Below, one piece after another: positions 16,341-24,104 of a stretch of 64,000 bases of DNA. The translations under genes were made by a program, and so were the position numbers. Numbering within the stretch: the first letter of the stretch is position 1; each line of letters opens with the position of its first letter. The stretch is taken from contig NZ_LAJG01000014.1 in assembly GCF_000970455.1 (NCBI RefSeq), positions 1-64,000 of the forward strand, written 5' to 3'. The notes beneath the pieces are model-generated. The model worked only from the letters and a program-made list of their open reading frames with translations. It was not told the DNA's origin and did not search any database. Source of the stretch: Devosia soli (GTDB lineage Bacteria > Pseudomonadota > Alphaproteobacteria > Rhizobiales > Devosiaceae).

Positions 16341-16766
16341 CTAGTTCAGGCCTTCCTCACTCTGCCGACGATACAGAGGCGGCGGTCGTTGCGGAGCAAA
16401 CTTGGACGATCCAGTCATTGCACGATGTGCAGCTTCCAACATCGCTTCCTTCTTTCCCGGTGCCTCCTCCCGCGGTGGTGGCGGTTGCTCCACCCAGCCA
16501 AAGCGCGTCTTCAGCGCAAAGATGGTTGCAATTAGCGACTGCCGATCATGACCTTGCGCGATGCGCAGTAGATTCTGTGCTAGTTGCGCCTCAAGCTTGG
16601 CATGGCCAACCTCCAGCTCCTGCGCAAAGTGCTTACGCAAGGTTTTGGGATCAACACCGATCACCTTGGCAATGCGTTCTTCTGCCATGGCCCACCCGGC
16701 CATCATCTCGACAACCCTTCGATCCTTGTCCGTCGGCTGATAAGAAGGACGGCCGCGCCGGGTCAT
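16341..16766 (-). CDS. Prophage-type HTH protein
   Basis: 141 residues. The N-terminal part has a resolvase- or sigma-like helix-turn-helix pattern (RRVVEMMAGWAMAEERIAKVIGVDPKTLRKHF). A helical segment with LEAQLAQNLLRIAQGHDRQSLIATIFALKTRFGW follows, then a proline-rich tail. I recall such proteins in alphaproteobacterial prophages near terminase and methylase genes, where they may act as small-terminase-like DNA-binding proteins; that is family knowledge, not proof. Its ATG overlaps the end of the methyltransferase reading frame (16763-16766). It is the last gene on the left side of the integrative element. Confidence 0.75.
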   Translation of the reverse strand: MTRRGRPSYQPTDKDRRVVEMMAGWAMAEERIAKVIGVDPKTLRKHFAQELEVGHAKLEAQLAQNLLRIAQGHDRQSLIATIFALKTRFGWVEQPPPPREEAPGKKEAMLEAAHRAMTGSSKFAPQRPPPLYRRQSEEGLN

Positions 16767-18028
16767 GCCGCTACGTCCGCGGCTTTACGTTCAGCAGCTT
16801 CTGAAAAGGTCTGTCCACTCTGCTCCAGAAGCGCCTGCTTTCCAGTGAAAGCCTGCCAGCGCAGCACAGCCACATCGATGTAAGCCATTGAGAGCTCCAC
16901 GGCGTAACAGCGCCGCTTCTCGAGCTCGGCAGCGATGATGGTGGTGCCGGATCCGCAGAACGGTTCGTAAATTGCATCGCCAGGCTTGCTGTTGTTGCGG
17001 ATCGCTCGAGCCATGCACTCCACCGGCTTTTGCGTCGAGTGGGGAGTGTCCTGATCCTCGTTCTTTCCGTCTATGGCCCAGATGGTGGTCTGATCCCGAA
17101 ACCCCTGCCAATGCCCCTGCCCGCCTTCGCGTACCGCGTACCAGCAAGGCTCGTGCTACCAGTGATAGTGGCCACGGCTCAGTACCAGGCGTGGCTTAGC
17201 CCAGATGATCTGCGAGCGCAGACTAAAGCCCGATGCAAAGAGGCTCTCGGCAACGGTCGTGGCATAGATGCCCGCATGCCAGACATAGGCGACGTCACCG
17301 GGGAACAACGCCCAAGCTTCCCGCCAATCGGCTCGATGGTCGTTCTCAACCTTGCCGGTGCGATCGGTCGAGGACACTCCTGCCCTCGTTCGCCACTCCG
17401 GGTCGTACTCCACCCCATAGGGCGGATCGGTCACCATCAAATGCGGTTTGGCTCCGTCAAGGAGCCGAGTAACGGTATCTGGATCAGTGCTGTCGCCGCA
17501 GATGAGCCGGTGCTCTCCCAAAACCCAGACGTCACCGGGCCTGCTCACGGGTTCTACCGGTACGTCAGGGACATGCGCTGCGCCACCCTCGACGACGCTG
17601 GGCATCAGCTTCCCAAGCTCGGCTGGCGAGAACCCGGTCAGCGGCAAATCAAAGCCCAGCTCGCCCAGATCGGCCAGTTCGGTGCGGAGCAGGTCCTCAT
17701 CCCAGCCGGCGTCGAGCGCAAGCCGGTTGTCTGCCAGAACGTATGCTCGCCGCTGTGCCTCACTCCAGCCCGAGGCAACCATCACAGGCACCTCTTCGAT
17801 GCCAAGCTTCTGCGCTGCCAGCACCCGTCCATGGCCCGCAATGATCCCACCCGCATCATCCACCAGCACCGGATTGGTCCAGCCCCATTCCCCAATGGAA
17901 GCAGCAATCTTGTCTACCTGCGACGCTGAGTGGGTCCGTGAATTTCGGGCATAGGGCACCAGCGCCGCGACAGGGCGGCGTTCGACGTGGTCGGCTGGCC
18001 AGAGTTTTTGGGGTTCGATCAGGTTCAT
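16763..18028 (-). pseudogene. Phage-type DNA methyltransferase (ParB-like + N6/N4 MTase) interrupted by an amber stop
   Basis: The frame from 18028 encodes a ParB-like nuclease-fold domain (PVAALVPYARNSRTHSASQV, IIAGHGRVLAAQKLG) and the first part of an adenine/cytosine-N methyltransferase with catalytic VTDPPYGVEYD. A TAG at 17156-17158 stops it after 290 codons (LSRGHYHW-stop). Reading on in the same frame gives HEPCWYAVREGG, TIWAIDGKNEDQDTPHSTQK and then the SAM-binding motif YEPFCGSGTTII, ending at 16763. So the full gene would be about 421 residues, and one CAG-to-TAG change (expected HYHWQHEPCWY) separates DPPY from FxGxG. A shortened 290-residue product could still be made but should be inactive as an enzyme. 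Confidence 0.9.
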
Positions 18029-18134
18029 GCAGCAAATCTACCACCGCCGCTAAACGCGGGTAAGATCGACATTTCTTCGCTCTAGCACGCTGCAATTCGC
18101 AGAATGCGAAGTCAGAGACAAAGCTGAGCTGCTC

Positions 18135-18225
18135 AAACGACCAGTTCAGTTTCCTCCCTCGCGCGCGCGTTTTTTATAGGCGGGAAAAAATCTCTGCGTG
18201 AGGGGGACGCGGGTCCGTGCCTCTC
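18135..18225. promoter_or_regulatory. CG-repeat/T-run segment between terS and methylase genes
   Basis: This gap contains alternating CGCGCGCGCG directly followed by a T-run and then GGCGGGAAAAAATC and GTGAGGGGGACGCGGG. The alternating CG tract next to T6 stands out from the surrounding DNA. Comparable compact GC-rich/A-rich motifs occur at packaging (cos/pac) regions beside small terminase genes, but I cannot identify one here. It could also act as a terminator for the small-terminase transcript. Confidence 0.3.
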
Positions 18226-18300
18226 CAGCCTTCGACACTTATACCTCCCCCGCCCCAATCGGCAGCATTGAGGTGGGGAGTTGAGGCCGTCGGCATCAGC

Positions 18301-18780
18301 CTAGTTGAAGAACTCATCATCCTCTTCCACGAGCCTTGGGAGCTCCCATGGTTTCGGACCCAGAGGGGGCGTGGCGCTTACCCTGCTGCGGGAGGATGGT
18401 GACAGGCCCAGCTCGGCCATGAACTTGTGCATCAGCTCCAGGTTCTTGTTGGCAATGGCGAGCCATGGATTGGGCTGCACATAGCCGGCTGGTGTCCGCA
18501 GCAGCGCGGGGGTGGTCTTGAGGTTCTTTTCCGCCTCGGTCCAGCGGCCATAGGCTTGGCAGTAGGCAGCAAGCGCGCTGCGATCCAGAGCTGTCAGGAT
18601 GCCAAGTCCATGCAGTTGATGGGCCAGGCGCTTCCACTCTGCCTTAGCCGTTGGCGACAGATGTGCCGGGCAGGAAGGGATGCACAAGTGTGGTTTCGGC
18701 TCTCGGTGGTTGAGCGGCCGATGACCCGCATTGCCCTCGATCAGTTTCAGTGCCGTCGCTTTTGGTTTGCGTCCCCGCAT
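18301..18780 (-). CDS. Phage terminase small subunit, P27 family
   Basis: 159 residues with the P27-family opening RGRKPKATALKLIEGNAGHRPLNHREP, then CPAHLSPTAKAEWKRLAHQLHGLGILTALDRSALAAYCQAYGRWTEAE and the helical WLAIANKNLELMHKFMAELGLSPSSRSRV, a full-length layout. Small terminases recognise phage DNA and hand it to the large terminase for packaging. No large terminase, portal or capsid gene follows anywhere in the window; the next gene downstream is the methyltransferase. A stand-alone small terminase in a small integrative element is typical of phage satellites that redirect helper-phage packaging, but it is also compatible with a deleted prophage. Confidence 0.9.
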   Translation of the reverse strand: MRGRKPKATALKLIEGNAGHRPLNHREPKPHLCIPSCPAHLSPTAKAEWKRLAHQLHGLGILTALDRSALAAYCQAYGRWTEAEKNLKTTPALLRTPAGYVQPNPWLAIANKNLELMHKFMAELGLSPSSRSRVSATPPLGPKPWELPRLVEEDDEFFN

Positions 18781-19291
18781 GGGCCATCACTCCGGAGTTG
18801 GTCGACTGCCTGAGGCCTGCACCAGCGGCCTCGCCTGCGCACAAGGCTTTGGACTATTTGAGCTCTGCTGCCTTGGTCACGGCTGGGACCCCCATGCCAA
18901 TTTCGCGGTTGTGAAAGATGGACGGCGCCACCGGTCACCGGATGCGAGGGTGGACAGGTTTGATGTCCCCCCGCCCCCAATGAGATGAGCTATCATACTC
19001 CAACAGCTATGCTGCTGTGAATCCTGACATTTCTTCGAAGTTGTGCGCAAAACTACGCTGCTCGGGGCGTCACGGATGTTGTGACCGGCCCGGTAAGCCC
19101 TCGCTAACTATCTGGGCGCACGATTCTCACGGAACCGAGAACCACACCATGATTGCACAGCAGAACCGTCCTGCCCCGAGCCGAAAGTAGACGCAATGTG
19201 GTCGGCGGATGAGGATGAACGGCGTCTGGCCATCATCAGTCGAGCAGCAGCTGGTGCCCGCAAGGCACTCCGCGAGCGCAGTTGAGGCCCG
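18781..19291. other. Intergenic stretch upstream of terS
   Basis: 511 bases without a convincing gene. Minus-strand frames here are short and lack recognisable motifs. A 29-codon plus-strand frame (19196-19285, MWSADEDERRLAIISRAAAG...) is open but too short to support. In comparable prophages an HNH endonuclease gene often sits in front of a P27 terminase; none is visible, which fits loss of sequence in this element. Confidence 0.4.
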
Positions 19292-19936
19292 TCACATTCC
19301 TTGGACCGCAGCACGTCCGAGCTCGCTAAGGCCGTACACGCCTCTGCTCTCACGAACGAACCAGCCGTAGACGTTGCGCCTGAGAATGGCCGGCGCTCTG
19401 CCGACAAGGGTCTTTAGCTGCTTGGGGCTCTGCGGCTGCTCCAGCATCGCCTTGGCGCAGGTGATGCAGTCCTGCCGATAAGCGGTCATGATCGGCTGCC
19501 GACTGCCGCCGCCTCTGTTGGGATCCCCAACTCGGCGCCGATGCTCCTCCAGCAGCCTTGATCGGCGCCGGGTGTCTCGTCGTGGTGTGGCAGCAAACGG
19601 GGCCACAATCACCTCGACTGATCCCGATGCACTGACGCCCAAGAGACCGAAGCCAAGGCGGCGGCAGAGGTTGCGGTAGCGAGCGTCGCGTTCCCTGCCC
19701 TTGCCGCTCCTCGACAGCGCCGCAGCCAACCACACCTCGTCACAGGCCGCGGCTCTGTCGACACCCTGCAAAACCAGCTCGAGGTTAAAGCTCAGCTTCA
19801 TCTCGCAGATGACGAGCACCGGCGGCTCACCTTCCCGCACACCTAACAGGTCACACCCGTTGACCTCGCCCTTCACTGCGAACCCGCGTTCTTCGAGGAA
19901 GCGCTTGAGGGGGAGGTAGAGGTCGGTCTCGGGCAA
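19292..19936 (-). CDS. DUF2161-type protein with PD-(D/E)xK nuclease fold
   Basis: 214 residues. The N-terminus MPETDLYLPLKRFLEERGFAV is followed by NGCDLLGVREGEPPVLVICEMKLSFNLELVLQ. Here D in CDLLG and E-x-K in CEMK form the PD-(D/E)xK active-site pattern of the DUF2161 (putative phosphodiesterase) family. A C-terminal helical part (CITCAKAMLEQPQSPKQLKTLVG) and RNVYGWFVRESRGVYGLSELG resemble a small winged helix. It lies between the small terminase and the ATPase/repeat region on the same strand. Such genes recur in alphaproteobacterial mobile elements; the substrate is unknown. Confidence 0.8.
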   Translation of the reverse strand: MPETDLYLPLKRFLEERGFAVKGEVNGCDLLGVREGEPPVLVICEMKLSFNLELVLQGVDRAAACDEVWLAAALSRSGKGRERDARYRNLCRRLGFGLLGVSASGSVEVIVAPFAATPRRDTRRRSRLLEEHRRRVGDPNRGGGSRQPIMTAYRQDCITCAKAMLEQPQSPKQLKTLVGRAPAILRRNVYGWFVRESRGVYGLSELGRAAVQGM

Positions 19937-20076
19937 GGTAGGAAGGCTTCTGCGCAGTGGTATCCCGGTCTAGCCTTACCTGAGTCACCCAGCCCCAGCA
20001 TCCTTTCTCGACGCATGCGCCCACCCTGAAGGGGCGCAACGCGTACAGGGGTATGGGGGGATGTGTGAGCACACCG

Positions 20077-20169
20077 TTGGCAGGCGTTGGTACCGGGGTT
20101 GGAAGGGGTTTTCGGATCGTTGGAACGGCGTTGGAAATCGGGTTGGAAGGGCGTTGGAAGAGGCGTTGG
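20077..20169 (+). repeat. Iteron-like array of GTTGGAA-type repeats with helical phasing
   Basis: Eight copies of a short core (consensus roughly SGTTGGAA) occur in 93 bases. TTGG begins at 20077, 20087, 20099, 20120, 20131, 20143, 20154 and 20166, so steps are 10, 12, 21, 11, 12, 11 and 12 bases. The 21-base gap spans about two turns and contains a degenerate copy. The spacing near one helical turn puts the cores on one face of DNA, as in iterons bound by replication initiators. The array lies immediately 3' of the RepA-like ATPase gene and is non-coding on the strand of neighbouring genes. Confidence 0.7.
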
Positions 20170-20173
20170 AAGG

Positions 20174-21319
20174 CTATTGAGCGTCGCGAACCTGGATGTA
20201 GCTTCGGCGTCTTGACTGCGGCCCCTCCTCTTGGACTTCGATCTGCCGCGTGGCGAACAGCCGGTTCATCGCCTCGGTCAGCACCCTCTTCGAGAGCCCG
20301 CCTGCCCTTGCGTCCTTCGCGAATACTACCGGAGCGTAGTTCGCGCTCGGCGTTGCGCTGACATGTCGTCCTTCGACAGCAAACTTGGACAGGAGACTGA
20401 GGAAGGTTCGTTCCGCCTCCTGCTCGGCAAGTGCATTGCGGAAGTCGGCACCAAGCTCCGACACCTCCGGCACGAGAACACCGTTGGACCAGCGCAGCGG
20501 TATCTCACCTCCCACACGGCCGTAGTTTGCCTTCACCGTCCGGAGCACTCGAGCGTCGGGATCCGGCTCGACCGCCCTGCCCGCTTCACCCACCGTCACC
20601 CGCTCGAGGTAGAGCCGGCTGCGAACGCTGTTGTTCCATGCGGTATTGCCGCTGGAGCCGGTGCCACTAGCCATCCCGCTGAGCGAGGGGTGTGCCAGCA
20701 GGATCACCGACATGTGGTACTTGATGGCCCAGCCACGCAGCAGACCGATGAACTGCCGCGCCTGAGCCCGCTGGTTTTCGTCGCCGCCGAACAGGTCCGC
20801 CAACGTATCGAGGATCATCAAGACGGGCTGTAGACGGGCGATCTCTTGCTCAACGGCACTAAAGAGCGAGGTCGCGACCAGGACGTTGCTCCCTGGCGTC
20901 GGCGCTGCCAGCAACGCGTCCTCACCGGCTAGAGGGGCAATGTGGAAGTCGTCGAGACCGGACAGCGGCACACCTGTCCGTTCCGCGATGGTGGCGATGC
21001 GCCGGTGCAGTTCGTCGAGATCGTCCTCGGCGCTAAGGTACAAGCAGGGGCCCTGCGCCACCTCTCGCCCGATCCACCTCGTGTTGCTCACGGTGGCCAG
21101 CGCCAGTTGAGCGACCAGGAGCGACTTGCCGGTACCGCCATCGCCGTTGACGATGGTGACGGTGCCGCCAGGGATCAGATCCGACACGTGCCATTCCCGC
21201 GCAGGCACCTCCAGGCCGTCGAAAACACTGGCCCGCACGACATCGATGTAGCGCTTGCCTTTAGCGTTCTCTCCTCCGGGGGACCGCCAGTCGGCGGAGG
21301 TCAAGGGCGCGCTAGTCAT
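20174..21319 (-). CDS. RepA-like AAA/RecA-fold ATPase of the integrative element
   Basis: 381 residues. Walker A is IVNGDGGTGKSLLVAQLALA near residue 57, a Walker B-like stretch is VLMILDTLADLFGGDEN, and VILLAHPSLSGMASGTGSSG is the sensor region. This is the pattern of the AAA_25/RepA-like hexameric helicases of mobile elements. A C-terminal winged-helix-like part (GGLSKRVLTEAMNRLFATRQIEV) ends the protein. Its ATG overlaps the stop of the preceding gene (ATGA). Next to the phased repeat array this suggests a small replication module in which the ATPase is loaded at the repeats. No primase gene was recognised. Confidence 0.85.
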   Translation of the reverse strand: MTSAPLTSADWRSPGGENAKGKRYIDVVRASVFDGLEVPAREWHVSDLIPGGTVTIVNGDGGTGKSLLVAQLALATVSNTRWIGREVAQGPCLYLSAEDDLDELHRRIATIAERTGVPLSGLDDFHIAPLAGEDALLAAPTPGSNVLVATSLFSAVEQEIARLQPVLMILDTLADLFGGDENQRAQARQFIGLLRGWAIKYHMSVILLAHPSLSGMASGTGSSGNTAWNNSVRSRLYLERVTVGEAGRAVEPDPDARVLRTVKANYGRVGGEIPLRWSNGVLVPEVSELGADFRNALAEQEAERTFLSLLSKFAVEGRHVSATPSANYAPVVFAKDARAGGLSKRVLTEAMNRLFATRQIEVQEEGPQSRRRSYIQVRDAQ

Positions 21320-21900
21320 GCCGCGCTCGCCTCCGGCGCGCAGACGATCTTGCGGTCGTCAACAACGCTGCGGAGCAGGTCGACAAGCTGCCGGCGATGT
21401 CGCTCATCCTTGCCAGCGATTGCACCGTCGAGTTCGAACAAGAGCCGCGCAGCCGCGGATGGCCGAACCACGGCGGCACCCCGGCAGCCCGCCTGCAGCC
21501 ACTCGAGCGGGGTGCGGTGCATCTGCAGCGGCTTGCCACCGAAGTATGTTGCCGGGTTCATCGCCTCCCAAAGACCCAGCAACGGCGCGCGACCGAACAT
21601 GGTCAGCACGGTCGTCGGACGGTCCAGCGGCCACGCCACCAGGTCGATGACGGTTTCGCCGTCTTCGGCCAGCGCTTCGCAGATGAAGCCTGCACTCAGT
21701 TCACCGGGCGCTTCGAAGTCGAACCGGGCGCTTCCGCAATCCACAATCGGCAGGATACCCGTGGCGCCGGCGAAGCCGCTGATGCGGCCGAGCTCAAGCC
21801 CATGTCGCCGCACGTAGTACAGGAAGTCGGCGGTGGCATACGAGCGTTCATAGAAGCTCTGGCGAGCAACGATGAGGGCATGGTGCATGTCCATCATCAT
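21316..21900 (-). CDS. Hypothetical protein of the replication operon
   Basis: 194 residues, soluble. Recognisable stretches are LIVARQSFYERSYATADFLYYVRRHGLELGRI, DLVAWPLDRPTTVLTMFGRAPLLG and NPATYFGGKPLQMHRTPLEWLQAG. I recall comparable proteins preceding ATPase genes in alphaproteobacterial integrative elements, with no assigned role. It starts with three ATG codons in a row (21900, 21897, 21894) and overlaps both neighbours by 4 bases or so, so its expression is coupled to the HTH gene and the ATPase. It may be a primase-like or loader accessory, but no catalytic motif is visible. Confidence 0.75.
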   Translation of the reverse strand: MMMDMHHALIVARQSFYERSYATADFLYYVRRHGLELGRISGFAGATGILPIVDCGSARFDFEAPGELSAGFICEALAEDGETVIDLVAWPLDRPTTVLTMFGRAPLLGLWEAMNPATYFGGKPLQMHRTPLEWLQAGCRGAAVVRPSAAARLLFELDGAIAGKDERHRRQLVDLLRSVVDDRKIVCAPEASAA

Positions 21901-22181
21901 TGCTCCACCGGCTCAACCGGGACATCAGAAGCGCCGTCGATGAGGCTCTTCTCGAAGCCCGCACGGGCGAAGGCCAGACATTGTATCTGTATCCAGGGCT
22001 CGCTTATCCGGTGCTTATGGAACAGGCTTTTCAAGGTAACCAGCAGCCGTTCGTTGGCAGCGCGAGCCTGAGACTGCAGGGGCGTTGATTGGTCCTTTGC
22101 TGCGGCAGCCAATGTGGCTCCGACAGCAGCGCCGGCTTTCCCGAAGTCCTGTACGACCGGGAGTGGGATGAACCTCTTCAT
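21897..22181 (-). CDS. Small hypothetical protein in the alpA-like operon
   Basis: 94 residues, alanine-rich and helical in the middle (FGKAGAAVGATLAAAAKD, SQARAANERLLVTLKSLFHKH), ending in an acidic PVEPVEQ. No domain recognised. Its start overlaps the HTH gene stop and its stop overlaps the next start (both 4 bases), so it belongs to one tightly coupled four-gene transcript running 22396 to 20174. Confidence 0.65.
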   Translation of the reverse strand: MKRFIPLPVVQDFGKAGAAVGATLAAAAKDQSTPLQSQARAANERLLVTLKSLFHKHRISEPWIQIQCLAFARAGFEKSLIDGASDVPVEPVEQ

Positions 22182-22396
22182 GAGCCCACCCGCTCGTCCG
22201 AGACGCGTCGCTGCGTCGAGACGTCATGGTATTGTGCAGCTTCGTAAGCTTCGATGTCCTCGAGGCGGTAGCAGACGCGACCGCCAATCTTGACGTAATT
22301 GTGCCCTGCGTTCTGCCAACGCCACCGCTCAAGAGTACGGGGGCTGATGTTCCAACGGCGGGCAAGGTGCCGCTGATCGAAGTGTTGTGTAGTCAT
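22178..22396 (-). CDS. AlpA/excisionase-like HTH protein
   Basis: 72 residues with a MerR/AlpA-type winged helix-turn-helix: RHLARRWNISPRTLERWRWQ, then YVKIGGRVCYRLEDIEAYEAAQ. In phage satellites and small integrative elements, proteins of this kind either activate the replication operon or act as excisionase. It is the first gene of the operon leading to the ATPase, and an inverted repeat sits 12 bases before its start. Little of the protein lies outside the HTH. Confidence 0.85.
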   Translation of the reverse strand: MTTQHFDQRHLARRWNISPRTLERWRWQNAGHNYVKIGGRVCYRLEDIEAYEAAQYHDVSTQRRVSDERVGS

Positions 22397-22408
22397 GGTG
22401 CGTTTCCT

Positions 22409-22428
22409 CAGGTTCGGGATTGAACCTG
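22409..22428. promoter_or_regulatory. Inverted repeat upstream of the alpA-like gene
   Basis: CAGGTTC and GAACCTG form a perfect 7-bp inverted repeat around GGGATT, 12 bases upstream of the HTH start codon. The place and symmetry fit an operator, perhaps autoregulatory, or a leader hairpin covering the ribosome binding site. A second smaller inverted repeat (AGAGGA, GA, TCCTCT) occurs nearer 22510. Confidence 0.5.
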
Positions 22429-22532
22429 GGGAAAAGCGTGCGTGCTTCGTACGTTAGAGCGCCAGCCAGAGGAGACGGTAGAGCGTGTCAGTGACTTGTA
22501 AGAGCAGCAGAGGAGATCCTCTGAGGCGACTC

Positions 22533-23252
22533 TTACGCATCTCTGACGTCCTCATCTGAAACCGTCTCCAGAGGAACGGCCAGCAGCTGGCATATGCCGT
22601 CACCCCGTTTGATGTAGTGTTGCAGAGTTGGCCAATTCGGGCTGCGGTTGAATGGCTTGGCGATGGTGTCCACGTTCGAACCGGCCTGATCCAGGACCTT
22701 GGTAGTCTTCAGCTCGTTGGGAAAGGCCTCGACTAGCTGCCTGATTATCTCCTGCTGGATCTCGCCCTTCAGCCGCCAGCTTTTCTCGCCGATCGTCAGC
22801 TTGCTTAGGTCCTCACTCAGCGTAATCTGGGCGGACTCGTCTGCTTCAGTCACATCCTCCTCCAGATCGCCTTCAACTGCAGCAACGTGCTGAAGTCCGA
22901 AGATGCGGGTGACCCACGCGTTCTCCTGCAGTTCGATGTCGGTTAGCGAGAGATTAAGGTACGAACCCGTGCCATGGTCGACATCAAGCTCCAGCACCTT
23001 CCAGATGTCGGCAGAAATCCTGCTCCGGGTAGCGCTACAGGAAATTGGCTTCTGCAGCGCTGTAGCTATAAGCGCCTCTTTCCTCAGATCTGGCAGCAAA
23101 GATCGTTGCAGCTCGCGGCCTATCTCACGTCGTTGGCTAGCGGCATCCGGACCGCTCACCGCTTCCAGCAAAGCAACGAGCTGAGGATCTCCGTAGCGCT
23201 TGAGGGCTTCCAACAAGGGAAACGACTGGGATCGGGGAAAAATCTCGAACAT
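22533..23252 (-). CDS. Hypothetical protein, possible regulator of the element
   Basis: 239 residues, acidic and mostly helical; starts MFEIFPRSQSFPLLEALKRYG. A central acidic stretch (EGDLEEDVTEADESAQITLSEDLSKL) precedes KSWRLKGEIQQEIIRQLVEAFPNELKTTKVLDQAGSNVDTIAKPF. The last part (EIIRQLVEAF ... VLDQAGSNVDTIAKPFNRSP) could be a winged-helix DNA-binding segment. No family recognised. It is divergent from the small gene of the recombinase operon and upstream of the AlpA-like gene, a position often held by a regulator. Confidence 0.6.
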   Translation of the reverse strand: MFEIFPRSQSFPLLEALKRYGDPQLVALLEAVSGPDAASQRREIGRELQRSLLPDLRKEALIATALQKPISCSATRSRISADIWKVLELDVDHGTGSYLNLSLTDIELQENAWVTRIFGLQHVAAVEGDLEEDVTEADESAQITLSEDLSKLTIGEKSWRLKGEIQQEIIRQLVEAFPNELKTTKVLDQAGSNVDTIAKPFNRSPNWPTLQHYIKRGDGICQLLAVPLETVSDEDVRDA

Positions 23253-23433
23253 GCTCCACGCCTCCTTGCGTTAGAACATATCGCGAACAACCACTCAGGT
23301 GGAGTCACATCTTCTCATGTCTACGCTCCAGCTTTCAGCCTTGCTTTTGTAGCCGCGAACCTTCGCTAAGTACCTGATTTGGTTTGAGTCCCCTGCGTCG
23401 AATCCACATCATGCTTCCAACTGGAGGCACCAG

Positions 23434-23631
23434 ATGAACCCGCTGCACCCTAACAAGATGACCTTAGATGAGCGCTTGGCAGAGATCGTGGAGATCCTAG
23501 CCGACGGCGTCATTCGCCTCCGGTCGCGACAGTCAACCGGACTCTCTCCGCAGTCCGCAGATCATCGGCTGGATAGCGGCCTGACACCACGCATGCATGT
23601 GCCCACCGATCACTCAGGAGCCCTTGCATGA
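23434..23631 (+). CDS. Small conserved protein preceding DUF2924 and the recombinase
   Basis: 65 residues, MNPLHPNKMTLDERLAEIVEILADGVIRLR followed by a serine/glutamine-rich region. Small proteins with this opening commonly precede DUF2924 and large serine recombinase genes in alphaproteobacterial elements. Its TGA overlaps the next ATG (23628-23631), so it is part of the recombinase operon. Function unknown. Confidence 0.75.
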   Translation: MNPLHPNKMTLDERLAEIVEILADGVIRLRSRQSTGLSPQSADHRLDSGLTPRMHVPTDHSGALA

Positions 23632-24104
23632 CCGCTGTAGTCAAGAAGACGAACCACGACCAAGACCAGAGCGTCCTCGCTCAGATCGCCGACCTGAAGT
23701 CCCTGTCGATTGCCGACCTCAAGGCGAAGTGGCAGGTGCTGTTCGGCACCCCTGCCCCGCTCTACAACCGCCGCTTCATCGAGAGCCGCCTCACCTACCG
23801 CATACAGGAGCTAGCCTATGGCGGTCTGAAGCCGGAGACCATCAAGCGCTTAGAGGAACTAGGCGAGGAACTCGATGGCGGACGGATCGAGGTCAGGAAG
23901 CGCTCGGCGAACCTCCTGCCGATTACCGGGACGCGTCTGCTGCGGGAGTGGCAGGGCGTTGAGCACACGGTCACCGTTACCGACAGCGGCTTCGACTACA
24001 TGGGGCAGCCGTACCAGTCACTTTCCGCGATAGCTCGGCGGATCACCGGCACCCGCTGGAACGGCTGGACCTTCTTCGGTCTCAAGAACGGGAGGAGCCG
24101 CTGA
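23628..24104 (+). CDS. DUF2924 protein of the recombinase operon
   Basis: 158 residues matching the DUF2924 pattern: the LKAKWQVLFGTPAPLYNRRFIESRLTYRIQEL segment, GGLKPETIKRLEEL, then GTRLLREWQGVEHTVTV, and the C-terminal SLSAIARRITGTRWNGWTFFGL, which is a DNA-binding-like module. DUF2924 genes almost always travel with a large serine recombinase, as here, where the stop and the recombinase start overlap in TGATG. It probably assists integration or recombination directionality, but its mechanism is not established. Confidence 0.9.
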   Translation: MTAVVKKTNHDQDQSVLAQIADLKSLSIADLKAKWQVLFGTPAPLYNRRFIESRLTYRIQELAYGGLKPETIKRLEELGEELDGGRIEVRKRSANLLPITGTRLLREWQGVEHTVTVTDSGFDYMGQPYQSLSAIARRITGTRWNGWTFFGLKNGRSR

